This document shows positions 1 to 10,051 of a stretch of DNA of 64,000 nucleotides, piece by piece. Both the position numbers and the translations under genes were made by a program. The stretch comes from Microbulbifer bruguierae (GTDB lineage: Bacteria > Pseudomonadota > Gammaproteobacteria > Pseudomonadales > Cellvibrionaceae). The stretch spans positions 496,001 through 560,000 of the forward strand of contig NZ_CP118605.1 in NCBI RefSeq assembly GCF_029869925.1, written 5' to 3'. The stretch's first letter is position 1, and every line of letters starts with the position of its first letter. Below the pieces are notes generated by a model. That model worked only from the letters and a program-made list of their open reading frames with translations, searched no databases and was not told where the DNA came from.

Positions 1-1205
1 TTACCGGCGCGGAGGCGCTGTATGCCGATATGGGTCACTTTGGTCGCGGACCAATCAGGCTTGCCTGGGGCGGGCTGGTATTCCCCGCTCTCACATTGAA
101 TTACCTGGGGCAAGGGGCGCTTCTGATGACAGAGCCAGGCGCCGTGGACAATCCGTTTTACCGTATGTTTCCAGGCTGGGCGCTGTATCCGATGGTGGCT
201 CTGGCCACCGCAGCGACGGTGATCGCTTCCCAGGCGTGTATTTCCGGTGTCTTTTCCCTGGCAAAACAAGCAATACAGCTTGGCTATCTGCCCCGTATGG
301 CCGTGCGACATACCTCACCAGTACAGGCCGGGCAGATCTATATGCCGGGGATCAACTGGCTGCTACTGGTCCTGGTTCTGGCCGCGGTCATCGGTTTCGG
401 TTCATCGTCCAATCTGGCGGCGGCCTATGGGGTCGCCGTGAGCGGGGCCATGTTGATGGACACGTTTATCGCTTCGTTTGTGTACCGCTTGCGCTGGCGC
501 TACCCGTTAGTATTGTGTGTGGCAGGCACCGTATTTTTCAGCAGCATAGATCTCGCCTTCTTTTCATCGAGCCTGATGAAAATCTGGCACGGAGGCTGGT
601 TTCCTCTCGTCATTGCCGCTGCGACGATGGTGTTGATGATCACCTGGCGCGACGGCAGGAAGCTACTCATCAAACGACTGCAGTGTGACGAGTCAAAGCT
701 CAAGGATTTCCTGAATCTACTATTTCGTGAACCTCCATTGCGGGTACCGGGAACCGCAGTGTTCATGACATCCAAACCGGAATCGGTACCTCACGCACTG
801 CTGCATAACCTAAAGCACAACAAGGTGCTGCACGAACGCGTGCTATTTCTTAATGTGAAAGTCATCGATCGACCCCGGGTATCCCACGATCAACGCTATC
901 AATTGCAGGATTTCGGCAATGGCTGCATCCGTATCAGGTTGTATTACGGATTTATGCAGAGCCCGGACATATCACAGGCACTGCTAGGGTTGGGTGTAGA
1001 GCACGGGCTTCATGTCGACCCGGACCAGGTTTCATTTTTCCTCAGCCGTGAAACCATCGCCCCACTGAAAAGCCTGCCAAGCAGTATGGCCTACTGGCGC
1101 GAGCGAATATTTGCAGTGATGGCGCGCAATGCCAGCAGCGCGGTGGAGTATTTCGGGATTCCCGCCAATCGCGTAATCGAGCTGGGCACACAAATCGAAA
1201 TCTGA
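1..1205 (+). CDS. kup: Kup-type potassium uptake protein, C-terminal part (5' end outside window)
   Basis: This is the C-terminal part of a Kup/HAK/KT K+:H+ symporter of the inner membrane. The reading frame is open from the window edge (codons begin at base 3, reading TGAEALYADMGHFG), so the gene starts upstream; the Met at base 30 is internal. The TGAEALYADMGHFG stretch and the following FPALTLNYLGQGA segment are family hallmarks. About six hydrophobic segments follow up to roughly base 650, then a soluble C-terminal domain of about 170 residues typical of Kup. It lies 15 bases ahead of a small membrane protein gene with an iron-permease-like sequence. Family identity is firm; which Kup paralogue this is cannot be said. 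Confidence 0.93.
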   Translation, partial: TGAEALYADMGHFGRGPIRLAWGGLVFPALTLNYLGQGALLMTEPGAVDNPFYRMFPGWALYPMVALATAATVIASQACISGVFSLAKQAIQLGYLPRMAVRHTSPVQAGQIYMPGINWLLLVLVLAAVIGFGSSSNLAAAYGVAVSGAMLMDTFIASFVYRLRWRYPLVLCVAGTVFFSSIDLAFFSSSLMKIWHGGWFPLVIAAATMVLMITWRDGRKLLIKRLQCDESKLKDFLNLLFREPPLRVPGTAVFMTSKPESVPHALLHNLKHNKVLHERVLFLNVKVIDRPRVSHDQRYQLQDFGNGCIRIRLYYGFMQSPDISQALLGLGVEHGLHVDPDQVSFFLSRETIAPLKSLPSSMAYWRERIFAVMARNASSAVEYFGIPANRVIELGTQIEI

Positions 1206-1220
1206 CGAAAGGATATCGGT

Positions 1221-1631
1221 ATGCATTCAACGACCTGGTACTCACGACTTGCAAAAACAGCCGCACATATTTGTGGCAAGCCAAAAGTCTTTGCCGGTGC
1301 TTTCAGCATTATCGTGTTGTGGGCATTGGCTGGCCCAGTTTTCGGTTTCAGTAATACCTGGCAGTTGATCATCAACACCATCACGACCACGGTCACCTTC
1401 ATGATGGTGTTCCTGATCCAGAACACCCAGAACCGGGATACCGAAGCCATCCAGCTCAAGCTGGACGAACTCATTCGTGCGACCAAAGGCGCTCACAATG
1501 CCCTGCTGGACCTCGAAGAGCTGGATGAAGACAGCCTTCAGGATTTCCTGCGGCGGTACGAGCATCTGGCTGCCGTTGCACGGGAAGAGTTAGCTCACGG
1601 TGTCCAGGACACGGGGACCCCCGAGGCCTGA
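1221..1631 (+). CDS. Low-affinity iron permease family protein
   Basis: A 136-residue protein with two hydrophobic segments (about residues 23-42 and 48-66) and the family-typical stretch NTITTTVTFMMVFLIQNTQNRD, seen here around residues 52-73, followed by an acidic helical C-terminus. This pattern matches the bacterial proteins named after the yeast low-affinity iron permease Fet4; transport by the short bacterial members is not well established. A GAAAGGA ribosome binding site lies 7-13 bases before the ATG. The gene is just downstream of kup and convergent with a P-type ATPase gene 14 bases away. The family call is strong; the iron role is only the family name. Confidence 0.8.
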   Translation: MHSTTWYSRLAKTAAHICGKPKVFAGAFSIIVLWALAGPVFGFSNTWQLIINTITTTVTFMMVFLIQNTQNRDTEAIQLKLDELIRATKGAHNALLDLEELDEDSLQDFLRRYEHLAAVAREELAHGVQDTGTPEA

Positions 1632-1645
1632 TTCGGGCGATCAGC

Positions 1646-4354
1646 TCAACCTGTACCCCGGTCGGACTTGCCGATACGGAGTAACAGCTCCATCGCCAGC
1701 AGCTGCAACAGCGCGATACTCAGCAGTGCTGTCCACTGTGTTGCACTCACCGGGGAGACACTGAGCACCTCCTGCATCAGCGGCGAATACAGGCAGAGGA
1801 TATGCAATGCCTGGGCAGCCAGAGTGCCCAACAGTAAAACCGGGTTGGAAAAGATTGGCTGGTGAAAAATGGAACGGCTTTCGGATCGGCTGTTCAGTAC
1901 CTGGACATTTTCGAACAGCACCATCAACAACAACACAATGTTACGCGCGGCATCCAGGTCCCAGCCCCGGGCCAACAACGTGTAAAAGCAGGCAAAAGCC
2001 AGTCCTCCCATCACCAGCCCCGAGACCAATACCCGACGAACCATCACTGGATTAAACAGCGACTCCCCGGGAGGGCGTGGGGGTTTGCGCATCTCGTCGC
2101 CTTCGCCCGGTTCTAGCGCCAGCCCGATACTCTGTACGCTGTTGGTCACCAGATTCAGCCACAGTAACTGAACCGGGGTCAGGGGTAGCGGCAGCCCCAA
2201 ACTGGTGGTCAGCACAAATAGCACCACTTCCGCCGCGCCGGTAGAGATAAGGAAGAAAACGACCTTGCGGATATTCTGGTAGGCAATCCGCCCTTCCTCA
2301 ACACCGGCCACCACTGAAGCGAAGTTGTCGTCAGTCAGCAGCAGGTCCGCAGATTGTTTGGCCACCTCGGTGCCCTGCTCCCCCATTGCCACACCGACGT
2401 GGGCGCTGTTAAGCGCCGGGGCGTCATTCACACCGTCGCCGGTCACCGCCACAAATTGTCCCTGTCGTTGCAGTGACTGCACGATGATCAGCTTCTGTTC
2501 CGGCGATACCCGCGCGTAAACGCGGGTATCAGCCGTCAATGCATCCAGCGAATGCGGGCCTTCTGCTTGCGCCTGGACCAAATCGCCACCGGTTACCGGA
2601 CTGTCGCCCTCGTCCGACAGTTTCAGCTCCCTGGCGATACTCATCGCAGTGCGCGGATGGTCCCCGGTAAGCATGCAGACATGAATGCCCGCTGCCCGAC
2701 ACTCAGCTACAGCGCCAGCCGCTTCTGGTCGCAATGGATCAAACATCCCCACCAGTCCCAGCAAGTTGAGGCCTCGAAGGTTGTTGCCGGTAAATTCACA
2801 ATTATCCGTCCAGTCGCCATCGGCAAATGCCAGTACCCGGGCACCCCGTTCGGCAAGACGCTCCAACGTGATATGAGCGAGCGCAGAATCCAGCGGCGTA
2901 TTGCCGGTCGCGCTTGTCATGGTGTCACACATGGGCAGGAGCTTTTCCAGCGCGCCTTTTACGCAAACCAGTTTGGGGGCGCCCGCGCTGTTTTCGTGCA
3001 GCGTGGCGGCAAATCCCAACGCGGGTTCATAGTGCACCTGATCCAGCAGGGGCCAGGAATCCAGCAGCCGCCGCGGGTCGACCCCGACCTTGTGCGCCAT
3101 CCCCAGCAGTGCCTGATCCACCGCGTCGCCGCTGCTGTGCCAGTCGCCGTTTTCCAGCGGATGTAATTCCGCCTCGTTACACAATGCGGCCGCCCGCGCG
3201 ACGCGCGCGACGCGCGAATTTTCGTGCTGCGGAGGGGATTCCTCTGTTGGCAGACGGCCGCCGTCGACGGTTACACCGCTGCCATCCAAAAAACGGATTT
3301 CCCGCGCTGTAAGCCGGTTTTCCGTCAATGTCCCGGTTTTGTCGGTGGCGATGACCGTACAGGAACCGAGGCTCTCGACCGCTACTAACCTGCGCACGAT
3401 CACGTGACGCTTGACCATGCGGCGGGTACCAACAGACAGCACCAGTGTCAGTGCCATCGGCAGCCCTTCGGGAATCGCGGATACCGCGAGAGCCACCGCC
3501 GTCATAAAGATCACCAGTGGATCGGTGTTGCGGGCCAATTCGATGGCCGCCAGCAGCGCGACGGCTACCAGTAACGCCAGGGTGAGCTTCTTGCTGAAGC
3601 GCTCAATGCGCTGAAACAGCGGCGGTTGAACCGTCTTTGCGGTTTCCATCGTCCGGCTCAGCTTGCCCATTTCCGTGGCCATACCCGTTGCCGTAACCAA
3701 CGCGCTACCCCGCCCAGCCGCCACCAGGGTTCCGGCAAAACATGCATTCACACGTTCTGCGATCGGCGTTTGTGGACCGCACAGAATATCGCTGCGCTTG
3801 AACACCGGCAGGGACTCACCGGTAAGCACCGATTCGTCGACTTCAAGCCCGATTGCATCCAGGAGCCTCAGGTCCGCGGGTACCCGGTCTCCCGAACTGA
3901 GTAGCACCAGGTCGCCAGGCACCAGATCTTCGGCGGGGATCTCGCTGGTTTCGCCATCCCGCACTACCCGCGCGCGGCTCACCATCAATTTGCGCAGCGC
4001 CTGTGCACTGCGGTGGGCATGGAATTCCTGCAGCGCCCCGATCAACGCATTGATCAACAGAATAAGACCAATGAACGAGGCATCGGCAAGCTTGCCGGCA
4101 ATCAGCGAAACCAGCATCGCCGCCAGTAATACATAAATCAGTGGACTGATGAACTGGCGCAGAAACAGCCGCGAAAAGCTCGGCAGTCGTGGCAGCGGCA
4201 GTGTGTTGGTGCCATAACTGGTTAGGCGTTGGCTTGCCTCTGCAGCCGACAATCCCGTGGCTTCGGTTTTCAATCGCTCGGCGACATCCTGCGCAGGCAG
4301 GTAATGCCACGGACATGTGGTGTTACTGTCTGTTTCGTCGACGTCGGCTTGCAT
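1646..4354 (-). CDS. P2-type cation-transporting ATPase (Ca2+-ATPase-like)
   Basis: This 902-residue inner-membrane P-type ATPase has the N-terminal cation-ATPase domain (about 15-85), actuator motif TGES (178-181), M4 motif PEGLP (295-299), phosphorylated Asp in DKTGT (D338), the TGDGVNDAPAL hinge and C-terminal membrane helices, so it is full length and catalytically intact. It resembles SERCA-like and other P2 ATPases that export divalent cations. Two cation-site positions differ from SERCA: the M5 position of N768 is Gly (ISTGAAE) and the M6 position of D800 is Asn (NLVTN). The M4 and M5 Glu are kept. The transported ion is therefore uncertain. The gene is divergent from the P1B ATPase gene and sits in an ion-transport cluster. 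Confidence 0.9.
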   Translation of the reverse strand: MQADVDETDSNTTCPWHYLPAQDVAERLKTEATGLSAAEASQRLTSYGTNTLPLPRLPSFSRLFLRQFISPLIYVLLAAMLVSLIAGKLADASFIGLILLINALIGALQEFHAHRSAQALRKLMVSRARVVRDGETSEIPAEDLVPGDLVLLSSGDRVPADLRLLDAIGLEVDESVLTGESLPVFKRSDILCGPQTPIAERVNACFAGTLVAAGRGSALVTATGMATEMGKLSRTMETAKTVQPPLFQRIERFSKKLTLALLVAVALLAAIELARNTDPLVIFMTAVALAVSAIPEGLPMALTLVLSVGTRRMVKRHVIVRRLVAVESLGSCTVIATDKTGTLTENRLTAREIRFLDGSGVTVDGGRLPTEESPPQHENSRVARVARAAALCNEAELHPLENGDWHSSGDAVDQALLGMAHKVGVDPRRLLDSWPLLDQVHYEPALGFAATLHENSAGAPKLVCVKGALEKLLPMCDTMTSATGNTPLDSALAHITLERLAERGARVLAFADGDWTDNCEFTGNNLRGLNLLGLVGMFDPLRPEAAGAVAECRAAGIHVCMLTGDHPRTAMSIARELKLSDEGDSPVTGGDLVQAQAEGPHSLDALTADTRVYARVSPEQKLIIVQSLQRQGQFVAVTGDGVNDAPALNSAHVGVAMGEQGTEVAKQSADLLLTDDNFASVVAGVEEGRIAYQNIRKVVFFLISTGAAEVVLFVLTTSLGLPLPLTPVQLLWLNLVTNSVQSIGLALEPGEGDEMRKPPRPPGESLFNPVMVRRVLVSGLVMGGLAFACFYTLLARGWDLDAARNIVLLLMVLFENVQVLNSRSESRSIFHQPIFSNPVLLLGTLAAQALHILCLYSPLMQEVLSVSPVSATQWTALLSIALLQLLAMELLLRIGKSDRGTG

Positions 4355-4567
4355 GATTATTCGACAAATAACTTTCGCGATTGCTGTTATTGGAACCTTA
4401 GTTTAAAGCCCCCTCTGTCCTTCGTTTTCGGCGTTTGGCCAGGAACCCCTACTTGCGGGGGGCTTTCCATCAACATCGAGCGGAAATTCCAACTGGATAT
4501 CCTTGACAGGACGACACGAAATTACAGAGTCTCAAGAGCGCCGTCGACTATCTGCTGAGAAACTCCA

Positions 4568-6919
4568 GTGCCATCTCCAATGCCATCGGCAAATAAGCCG
4601 ACAGAACGCAATTCAACGTACTTTTCCTCGTTCTTCACGCGCCATCTGCACAAATCCCTCGCCGTCATTATCGCCGTGCTTTTGGCCGCCGGTGGCGTGG
4701 CGCAGCTGCTGCACAAATCCCCTGTGTTGCCGTGGGTTGCCGCGGTGGTGCTTATGCTTGTGGTTGCCAGTGTGGAAAGCCTGCGCGCCCTTGCCCATCG
4801 CAAGGCCGGGGTGGACGTACTGGCGCTGTTGACCATGGTCGGCGCGCTCATTCTCGGGCAATACCTGGCTGGCGCGGTGATCGCGTTTATGTTCGCCAGC
4901 GGTCGCGCGCTGGAAGAGTACTCCAGCGGACGCGCGCGCCAGGCATTGTCGGCGTTGCTCGAGCGCAGCCCGCGCTCCGCGCATCGTCGCGTGGGTACAG
5001 CCATCGAAGAAATCCCGGCGGAGCAGGTGCAGATCGGCGATCAACTGATCGTCAAATCCGGCGAGGCCGTGCCAGTGGATGGGTTACTGCTGTCCGCGAC
5101 CGCGGAGCTGGACGAGTCCGCGGTAACCGGTGAATCCCTGCCGCGACGGCGCGTGCGCGGCGACCAGATCATGAGTGGTGTGATCAACGCCGGTGGCCCG
5201 CTGGATCTGCAGACATTGAAAACCGCGGAACAAAGTACCTACGCCGGTATCGTGCGTATGGTAAGTGAAGCCCAGGCGGCCAAGGCCCCGTTCACCCGAC
5301 TCGCGGATCGCTACGCGCTGTGGTTTATTCCCCTGGCGCTGCTTGTAGCCGGACTGGCCTGGGCAATTTCCGGCGACCCGTTGCGCGCGCTGGCGGTACT
5401 CGTTGTCGCCACCCCCTGCCCGCTGATTCTGGCCGCGCCGGTGGCAATCATCGCCACCATTTCCCTCGCGGCCAAGCGCGGAATCCTGATCAAAAACGGC
5501 GCCGCACTTGAACAGCTGGCGGATGCCAAAAACCTGGTGTTCGACAAAACCGGGACCCTGACCACCGGACGTCAGCAACTGGTGGGAATCGAGACGCCCC
5601 CGGGTTTCGGTGCCGATGAAGTGTTCAGGCTAGCGGCATCCCTGGATCAGGTTTCCCAGCACAATACGGCGCAGTCGCTGGTGGCCGAGGCGCGGCAGCG
5701 CAATCTGGCACTATCCATCCCGGAAAATGCGCAGGAAACGCCGGGCGAAGGTTTGCGTGGCGAAGTGGACGGCAAAACCGTCGCCGTCGGCAGTCTTGCG
5801 CTGGCGTTGAATGGTGCTTCCGCTGACAACTGGTCCGCGGCCCGTCTGCGCTACATGGCATTACGAGGTCTGTCCGGCGCCTTTGTTGCCGTTGACGGTC
5901 AGATGGCGGGCGTGCTGTTGCTGGCCGACCAGATCCGCCTGGATACACCCCGCGCGCTGCGGGAACTGCACCGCGCTGGTGTCGAGCGCACCGTCATGCT
6001 GAGTGGCGATCGCCAGGATGTGGCGGAAACGGTGGCGCTGGCGCTGGGATTCGATGCGGTACTCGCCGAGCGCTCACCGGCGGACAAGGTGGCCGCAGTA
6101 AAAGCCGAGTGCCAGCGCGGCACCACCGCGATGGTGGGTGACGGTATCAACGATGCGCCAGCGCTGGCGGCCGCCGATGTGGGCATCGCCATGGGTGCAC
6201 GCGGCGCCGGAGCCTCCGCCGAAGCTGCGGACGTGGTTTTACTGGTGGATCGGCTCGACCGTTTGCCGGAAGGGTTGCATATCTCGCGGCGCGGTCGGCA
6301 AATCGCATTGCAGAGTGTGATCGCCGGTATGGGACTGTCCGCGCTCGCCATGCTGATTGCCGCGCTCGGATACCTGCCTCCGGTTATCGGCGCCCTGGTG
6401 CAGGAAGGTATCGATGTAGCGGTCATTTTCAACGCATTGCGGGCACTGCGTCTGCCAGTGGAACAGCGCTCGGAAGCTGCCATGCCCATTGAACTGGCCG
6501 ATCGGTTGCGGCTGCAACACAGTGAATTACAGCCGGTGCTGGACCGCCTGGAGCAGGCCTGCAACCGGTTGAATGGCGGGCTGCACCCGTCCACTTCCGA
6601 TGAAATCGACGCGGTATCCACAGTGATACGGGAGCAACTGCTGCCTCACGAGCGCGAAGACGAGGAACAACTCTACCCGGCGCTGGCCGCCATGGTGCGG
6701 GGATTCGATCCGATGGGCGCAATGAGTCATACCCATCGCGAAATTTTTCGCCTCGCGCGCGGGTACCAACAACTCGCGGACGATCTCGCCGGCGCATCTC
6801 CCGACGAGTTACAACTACAGGAATTACGGCGGCTGCTGTTCAGCCTTATCGCCATAGTACGGCTGCATTTTGCGCAGGAAGAAGAGCTCTACTTTACCCT
6901 GAGCGATTCCCAGCCGTGA
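4568..6919 (+). CDS. P1B-5-type heavy-metal ATPase with C-terminal hemerythrin domain
   Basis: This 783-residue protein has no N-terminal HMA metal-binding domain. It has membrane helices from about residue 30, the actuator TGES (187-190), the metal-site motif TPCP (282-285, followed by Leu, so no CPC), the phosphorylated DKTGT (D326), GDGINDAPAL, and a last membrane segment with QEGID. TPCP plus QExxD and a hemerythrin-like tail (about 645-783, with His/Glu clusters such as LLPHERED, SHTHRE and LHFAQEEELYF) define the P1B-5 class, whose studied members move Ni2+ or Fe2+ and bind a di-iron centre in the tail. The start is GTG 4568; ATG 4580 is an alternative and no strong ribosome site decides between them. 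Metal specificity is not visible. Confidence 0.9.
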   Translation: MPSPMPSANKPTERNSTYFSSFFTRHLHKSLAVIIAVLLAAGGVAQLLHKSPVLPWVAAVVLMLVVASVESLRALAHRKAGVDVLALLTMVGALILGQYLAGAVIAFMFASGRALEEYSSGRARQALSALLERSPRSAHRRVGTAIEEIPAEQVQIGDQLIVKSGEAVPVDGLLLSATAELDESAVTGESLPRRRVRGDQIMSGVINAGGPLDLQTLKTAEQSTYAGIVRMVSEAQAAKAPFTRLADRYALWFIPLALLVAGLAWAISGDPLRALAVLVVATPCPLILAAPVAIIATISLAAKRGILIKNGAALEQLADAKNLVFDKTGTLTTGRQQLVGIETPPGFGADEVFRLAASLDQVSQHNTAQSLVAEARQRNLALSIPENAQETPGEGLRGEVDGKTVAVGSLALALNGASADNWSAARLRYMALRGLSGAFVAVDGQMAGVLLLADQIRLDTPRALRELHRAGVERTVMLSGDRQDVAETVALALGFDAVLAERSPADKVAAVKAECQRGTTAMVGDGINDAPALAAADVGIAMGARGAGASAEAADVVLLVDRLDRLPEGLHISRRGRQIALQSVIAGMGLSALAMLIAALGYLPPVIGALVQEGIDVAVIFNALRALRLPVEQRSEAAMPIELADRLRLQHSELQPVLDRLEQACNRLNGGLHPSTSDEIDAVSTVIREQLLPHEREDEEQLYPALAAMVRGFDPMGAMSHTHREIFRLARGYQQLADDLAGASPDELQLQELRRLLFSLIAIVRLHFAQEEELYFTLSDSQP

Positions 6920-6922
6920 CAC

Positions 6923-7777
6923 TTAGTCAGTGTTGGAGTCCGACGACGAGACATTTTCGGCGTTGAGAAGAATCACCTCGATTTCCTCGATGATTTCCTC
7001 CTGTCGCAGCTGGTTTTCGCGGGTTTTCAGACTGTTGAGGCGCTTGTCCAGATGGCGCACCGCGCCCTCAAGATGTTGCATCCGGCGGTGATTTTCCGCC
7101 ATCAGCGAGACATAGAGTATTTCGTGCAGCGCGGCAAACAGGTACTGGTCGGCGAGTTCCTGCATCAGCTGCGTGGGAGTGACATTCAACTGAGGTGGAA
7201 AGGCAAATTCCCTGGGCTGATCTCGCAGTTCTGCAAACGGCGGCAGCAACGGGCGCGCAATGATCCCGTCGTCTGTGCCGCCATGATAGATCACGATCAG
7301 CGGGGCATCGCCTTTCAGAAATCCAGCCAAGCCATTGGCCAAACGGATCAGGGTGCCGTCCACCTCATCCAGCACTGTGGCACCCTCGAATGTCGCTTTC
7401 AATTGCGGGTGTGTTTCCAGGTGTCCACTCAGTTTGCGGCCACAGGCCACAAAGCCTGTATTTTTATTGCCGGTTTCCGCCAGGCACTGTTGCAGAGTTT
7501 GCAACAGCGGTTCATTGAAGTCACCGCAGAATCCGCGCTCGGACCCCAGCACCAGAAAGAGCGGGCTTCCAGGCGGCGCCTCTGGCAGCAGTTCACTGTG
7601 AAAACCAAGCAGATCCCGCGCGGCTCGGTAGAGGCCAGCGACGACGCCCTGCTGTATCTCGAGCACACGGCGCAAGCGGCGGACTTCGATAAACGCCAGC
7701 GACTGCATGGCACCGATAATCTGTCTCGCCTCCGAAAGCTGGTTCTGGTGATGCAGGAGCTCGTGGCGACGACTCAC
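6923..7777 (-). CDS. atpG: N-type ATP synthase/ATPase gamma subunit
   Basis: This 284-residue protein is the central-stalk gamma subunit, which couples ring rotation to the catalytic head. The N-terminal coiled coil ([20 protein letters not shown]) and the C-terminal helix rich in Leu, Asn and Gln ([21 protein letters not shown]), here about residues 235-260, are the expected antiparallel shaft helices; the middle is shorter and more divergent than in housekeeping gamma subunits. Its ATG overlaps the alpha stop codon (7774-7777). It is the last gene of the eight-gene operon and is convergent with the P1B ATPase gene, 3 bases away. Gene order supports the N-ATPase assignment. Confidence 0.92.
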   Translation of the reverse strand: MSRRHELLHHQNQLSEARQIIGAMQSLAFIEVRRLRRVLEIQQGVVAGLYRAARDLLGFHSELLPEAPPGSPLFLVLGSERGFCGDFNEPLLQTLQQCLAETGNKNTGFVACGRKLSGHLETHPQLKATFEGATVLDEVDGTLIRLANGLAGFLKGDAPLIVIYHGGTDDGIIARPLLPPFAELRDQPREFAFPPQLNVTPTQLMQELADQYLFAALHEILYVSLMAENHRRMQHLEGAVRHLDKRLNSLKTRENQLRQEEIIEEIEVILLNAENVSSSDSNTD

Positions 7778-9261
7778 AGCGGTTCGCCCTGTTTGTCAGA
7801 TTTGTGCTCACCAGCCCAGTCGCGCGCCAGCTCGGCCCACCGGTCTCGCCCGTCGTCGAGGGTGAGGCCGGAGGCAGCCACCCGCTTTTCCAGTATCGAC
7901 AGCATGTCCGGAAGAGCGCGGGGCTCGCAATCGTCCAGAAGTCCGTCGTTGAACGCGACCATCCACGCCAGTTGAAACTCGATAGGCAATGGCGACAGGC
8001 GATCCTGCTTGAAAATTTCCCGCAGTACCCGGCCGCGACGGATCACCTTTTCCATGCCCGCCTCCAGCCTGGCGCCGAAGCGGGTGAACATTTCCAGCTC
8101 GAGAAACTGCAGGTAATCCAGCTTCATGCGTCCGGCCTCCTGCTTTACCGCCGGATGCTGCGCACGGCCGCCGATACGTGACACCGATTTGCCGATATCG
8201 ATGGCGGGCCGGAAACCGCCGCTGAACAGATCACGATCCAGATACACCTGGCCGTCAGTAATGGAGATCAGATTGGTGGGGATATAGGCCGCGATTTCAC
8301 CGAGTTTGGTTTCCACAATTGGCAGCGCGCTCATGCTACCGCCCCCATTGGCGGCGTTAAGGCAGGTGGCGCGCTCGAGCAAGCGCGCGTGTACGGAAAA
8401 GATATCACCGGGATACGCCTCGCGTCCCGGTGGCCGCCGCAATAACAACGACAACTCGCGGTAGGTCTTGGCGTGGGTGGACAGGTCGTCGTAAACCACC
8501 AGGGTGTGCCAGCCCTGGCGCATCCAGTATTCCGCCACGGTACAGCCGGCAAACGGCGCCAGATGAAGCATCCCCGGCAGTGCGCTGGCCTCTGCCACAA
8601 TCACCGTGGTGTACTCCAGCGCGCCGCTGTTGCGCAGCAGCTCGATGGTACCGATGACCGTTGAGCGCTTCTGACCAATCAACACATACACGCAGCGGAT
8701 ATTCTTACCCTGTTGATTGGTGACCGCATCCAGCGCCAGCGCACTGCGTCCCAAACCCTCATCGCCGATCAACAGTTGCCGCTGACCACAGCCCACCGGA
8801 ATCATGGTGTCCAGCACCTTGCTGCCGGTGTACAGGGGCTGCTGCACAAAATCCCGCTCGGCGATGGCCGGCGCGCGCCCTTCCAGCGGGCGCCAGCTGG
8901 CGCATTCCGGCACCGCGCCGCCATCCAGCGGTCCGCCGATCGGGTCGAGCACGCGCCCGAGTAGTTCATCGCCCACCGCAATGCCGAGGGGCTGGGTGCG
9001 GCGCGTTGCGCGGGTACCCGCCGTCAATCCGTCGGTTGCCTGCAACAGCACGCCGCCCACCAGGTTTACATTGAGATCGAACACCTGCGCGCGGCTGCCA
9101 TCGCTGAACTCAAGCACATCGTCGATGGCCACCGCAGGCAACCCGGCCACCCACACAATGCCGTCGCCAACGGACACCACCCAGCCCTGCTCGGCGATCC
9201 GCAGCTTGGGCTGGTATTTGTCGAGCCAATCGCTGCGCTGCTGGATGAGGCTGCCGTTCAT
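7774..9261 (-). CDS. atpA: N-type ATP synthase/ATPase alpha subunit
   Basis: This 495-residue protein is the non-catalytic nucleotide-binding subunit of the F1 head. It has the beta-barrel N-terminus, the nucleotide domain, the SVSRIGG segment with the arginine finger, and the helical C-terminus. The P-loop reads G166-D-E-G-L-G-R172-S173, where typical alpha subunits have GDRQTGKT, so the Walker A Lys is Arg (codon 8746-8748, CGC). That should alter or weaken nucleotide binding at the non-catalytic site. The start ATG is 3 bases after the b-subunit stop. Otherwise the length and motifs are normal. Confidence 0.93.
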   Translation of the reverse strand: MNGSLIQQRSDWLDKYQPKLRIAEQGWVVSVGDGIVWVAGLPAVAIDDVLEFSDGSRAQVFDLNVNLVGGVLLQATDGLTAGTRATRRTQPLGIAVGDELLGRVLDPIGGPLDGGAVPECASWRPLEGRAPAIAERDFVQQPLYTGSKVLDTMIPVGCGQRQLLIGDEGLGRSALALDAVTNQQGKNIRCVYVLIGQKRSTVIGTIELLRNSGALEYTTVIVAEASALPGMLHLAPFAGCTVAEYWMRQGWHTLVVYDDLSTHAKTYRELSLLLRRPPGREAYPGDIFSVHARLLERATCLNAANGGGSMSALPIVETKLGEIAAYIPTNLISITDGQVYLDRDLFSGGFRPAIDIGKSVSRIGGRAQHPAVKQEAGRMKLDYLQFLELEMFTRFGARLEAGMEKVIRRGRVLREIFKQDRLSPLPIEFQLAWMVAFNDGLLDDCEPRALPDMLSILEKRVAASGLTLDDGRDRWAELARDWAGEHKSDKQGEPL

Positions 9262-9264
9262 CGG

Positions 9265-10026
9265 TCACCCCTCAACGGCATCAGGCGCGAGACGTGCAAA
9301 GCCCTGCAGCTCGTCACGGACATTGAGCCCCATTGCCCAGGCCCCCATGGAAACCTGTATGCCGGCGATCAGCGCTGGCTGTTCCACAAACCGACAGGCG
9401 ACAGTCGGCCCCAGACAAGCCGTGATTGCCAGCTCTATTTCTTTGCGCATTTCGGCATCCAGCGAATGCGCGCTCGCCACCTGTAGCGGGTTTTCTTTTT
9501 TCGTATCGCGCAACTGCGCACATAGCTGCAGCCGCTGCGCTTCCGGCATGTCCGCGAGACTTGCGAGAAAGAGTTTTACCAGGCGGGTTTCTGTCTCGGG
9601 TCCGGCACCCTGCTCGAGCAATTTCGCGGCGAAACGGCTGCCCTGCTCCATCGCCTGCAACTCCAGCTGCCGGCGCTGTTCTCCCTGCCGCCGCTGGTCC
9701 ACCGCCGTGGACTTCGCCCGCTGCTGTTCCAGGTCGTCCGCCAGTAATTTTTCCCGCCGCGTTCTTTCACTGCGCAATTCCTTCTCCAGCGCTTCCCGGG
9801 ACTGTTCGCGCTCGTCGCGCCACTGGGCCAGCCGGCCTTCATAGTCGTTTTGCAACTGCTGCGCCTGTGCTTCCTTCTCACTGGCCTGCGCCAGGCGCGC
9901 ATCGATATCCTGCTGGCGGCGCGCTATCACCGACTGGATTGGGCGATAGAGAAAGCGCTTGAGAATCCACACCAGGACTAGAAAGTTGAAAATTTCCAGC
10001 AGGAAGGTCGACCAGCTCAGCTCCAC
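9265..10026 (-). CDS. atpF: N-type ATP synthase/ATPase b subunit (peripheral stalk, b-delta type)
   Basis: This 253-residue protein has one N-terminal membrane helix (about residues 4-22), then a long charged coiled coil (about 30-140, rich in Gln, Glu, Arg and Ala), and a C-terminal globular part resembling the delta domain. No separate atpH (delta) gene is in the operon, and N-ATPases are known to carry an extended b subunit in its place. It lies 25 bases after the c-subunit gene and 3 bases before alpha. It forms the peripheral stalk linking subunit a to the alpha/beta head. Confidence 0.9.
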   Translation of the reverse strand: MELSWSTFLLEIFNFLVLVWILKRFLYRPIQSVIARRQQDIDARLAQASEKEAQAQQLQNDYEGRLAQWRDEREQSREALEKELRSERTRREKLLADDLEQQRAKSTAVDQRRQGEQRRQLELQAMEQGSRFAAKLLEQGAGPETETRLVKLFLASLADMPEAQRLQLCAQLRDTKKENPLQVASAHSLDAEMRKEIELAITACLGPTVACRFVEQPALIAGIQVSMGAWAMGLNVRDELQGFARLAPDAVEG

Positions 10027-10051
10027 GGTTGTACCCCGTTCAGGATTTGGG

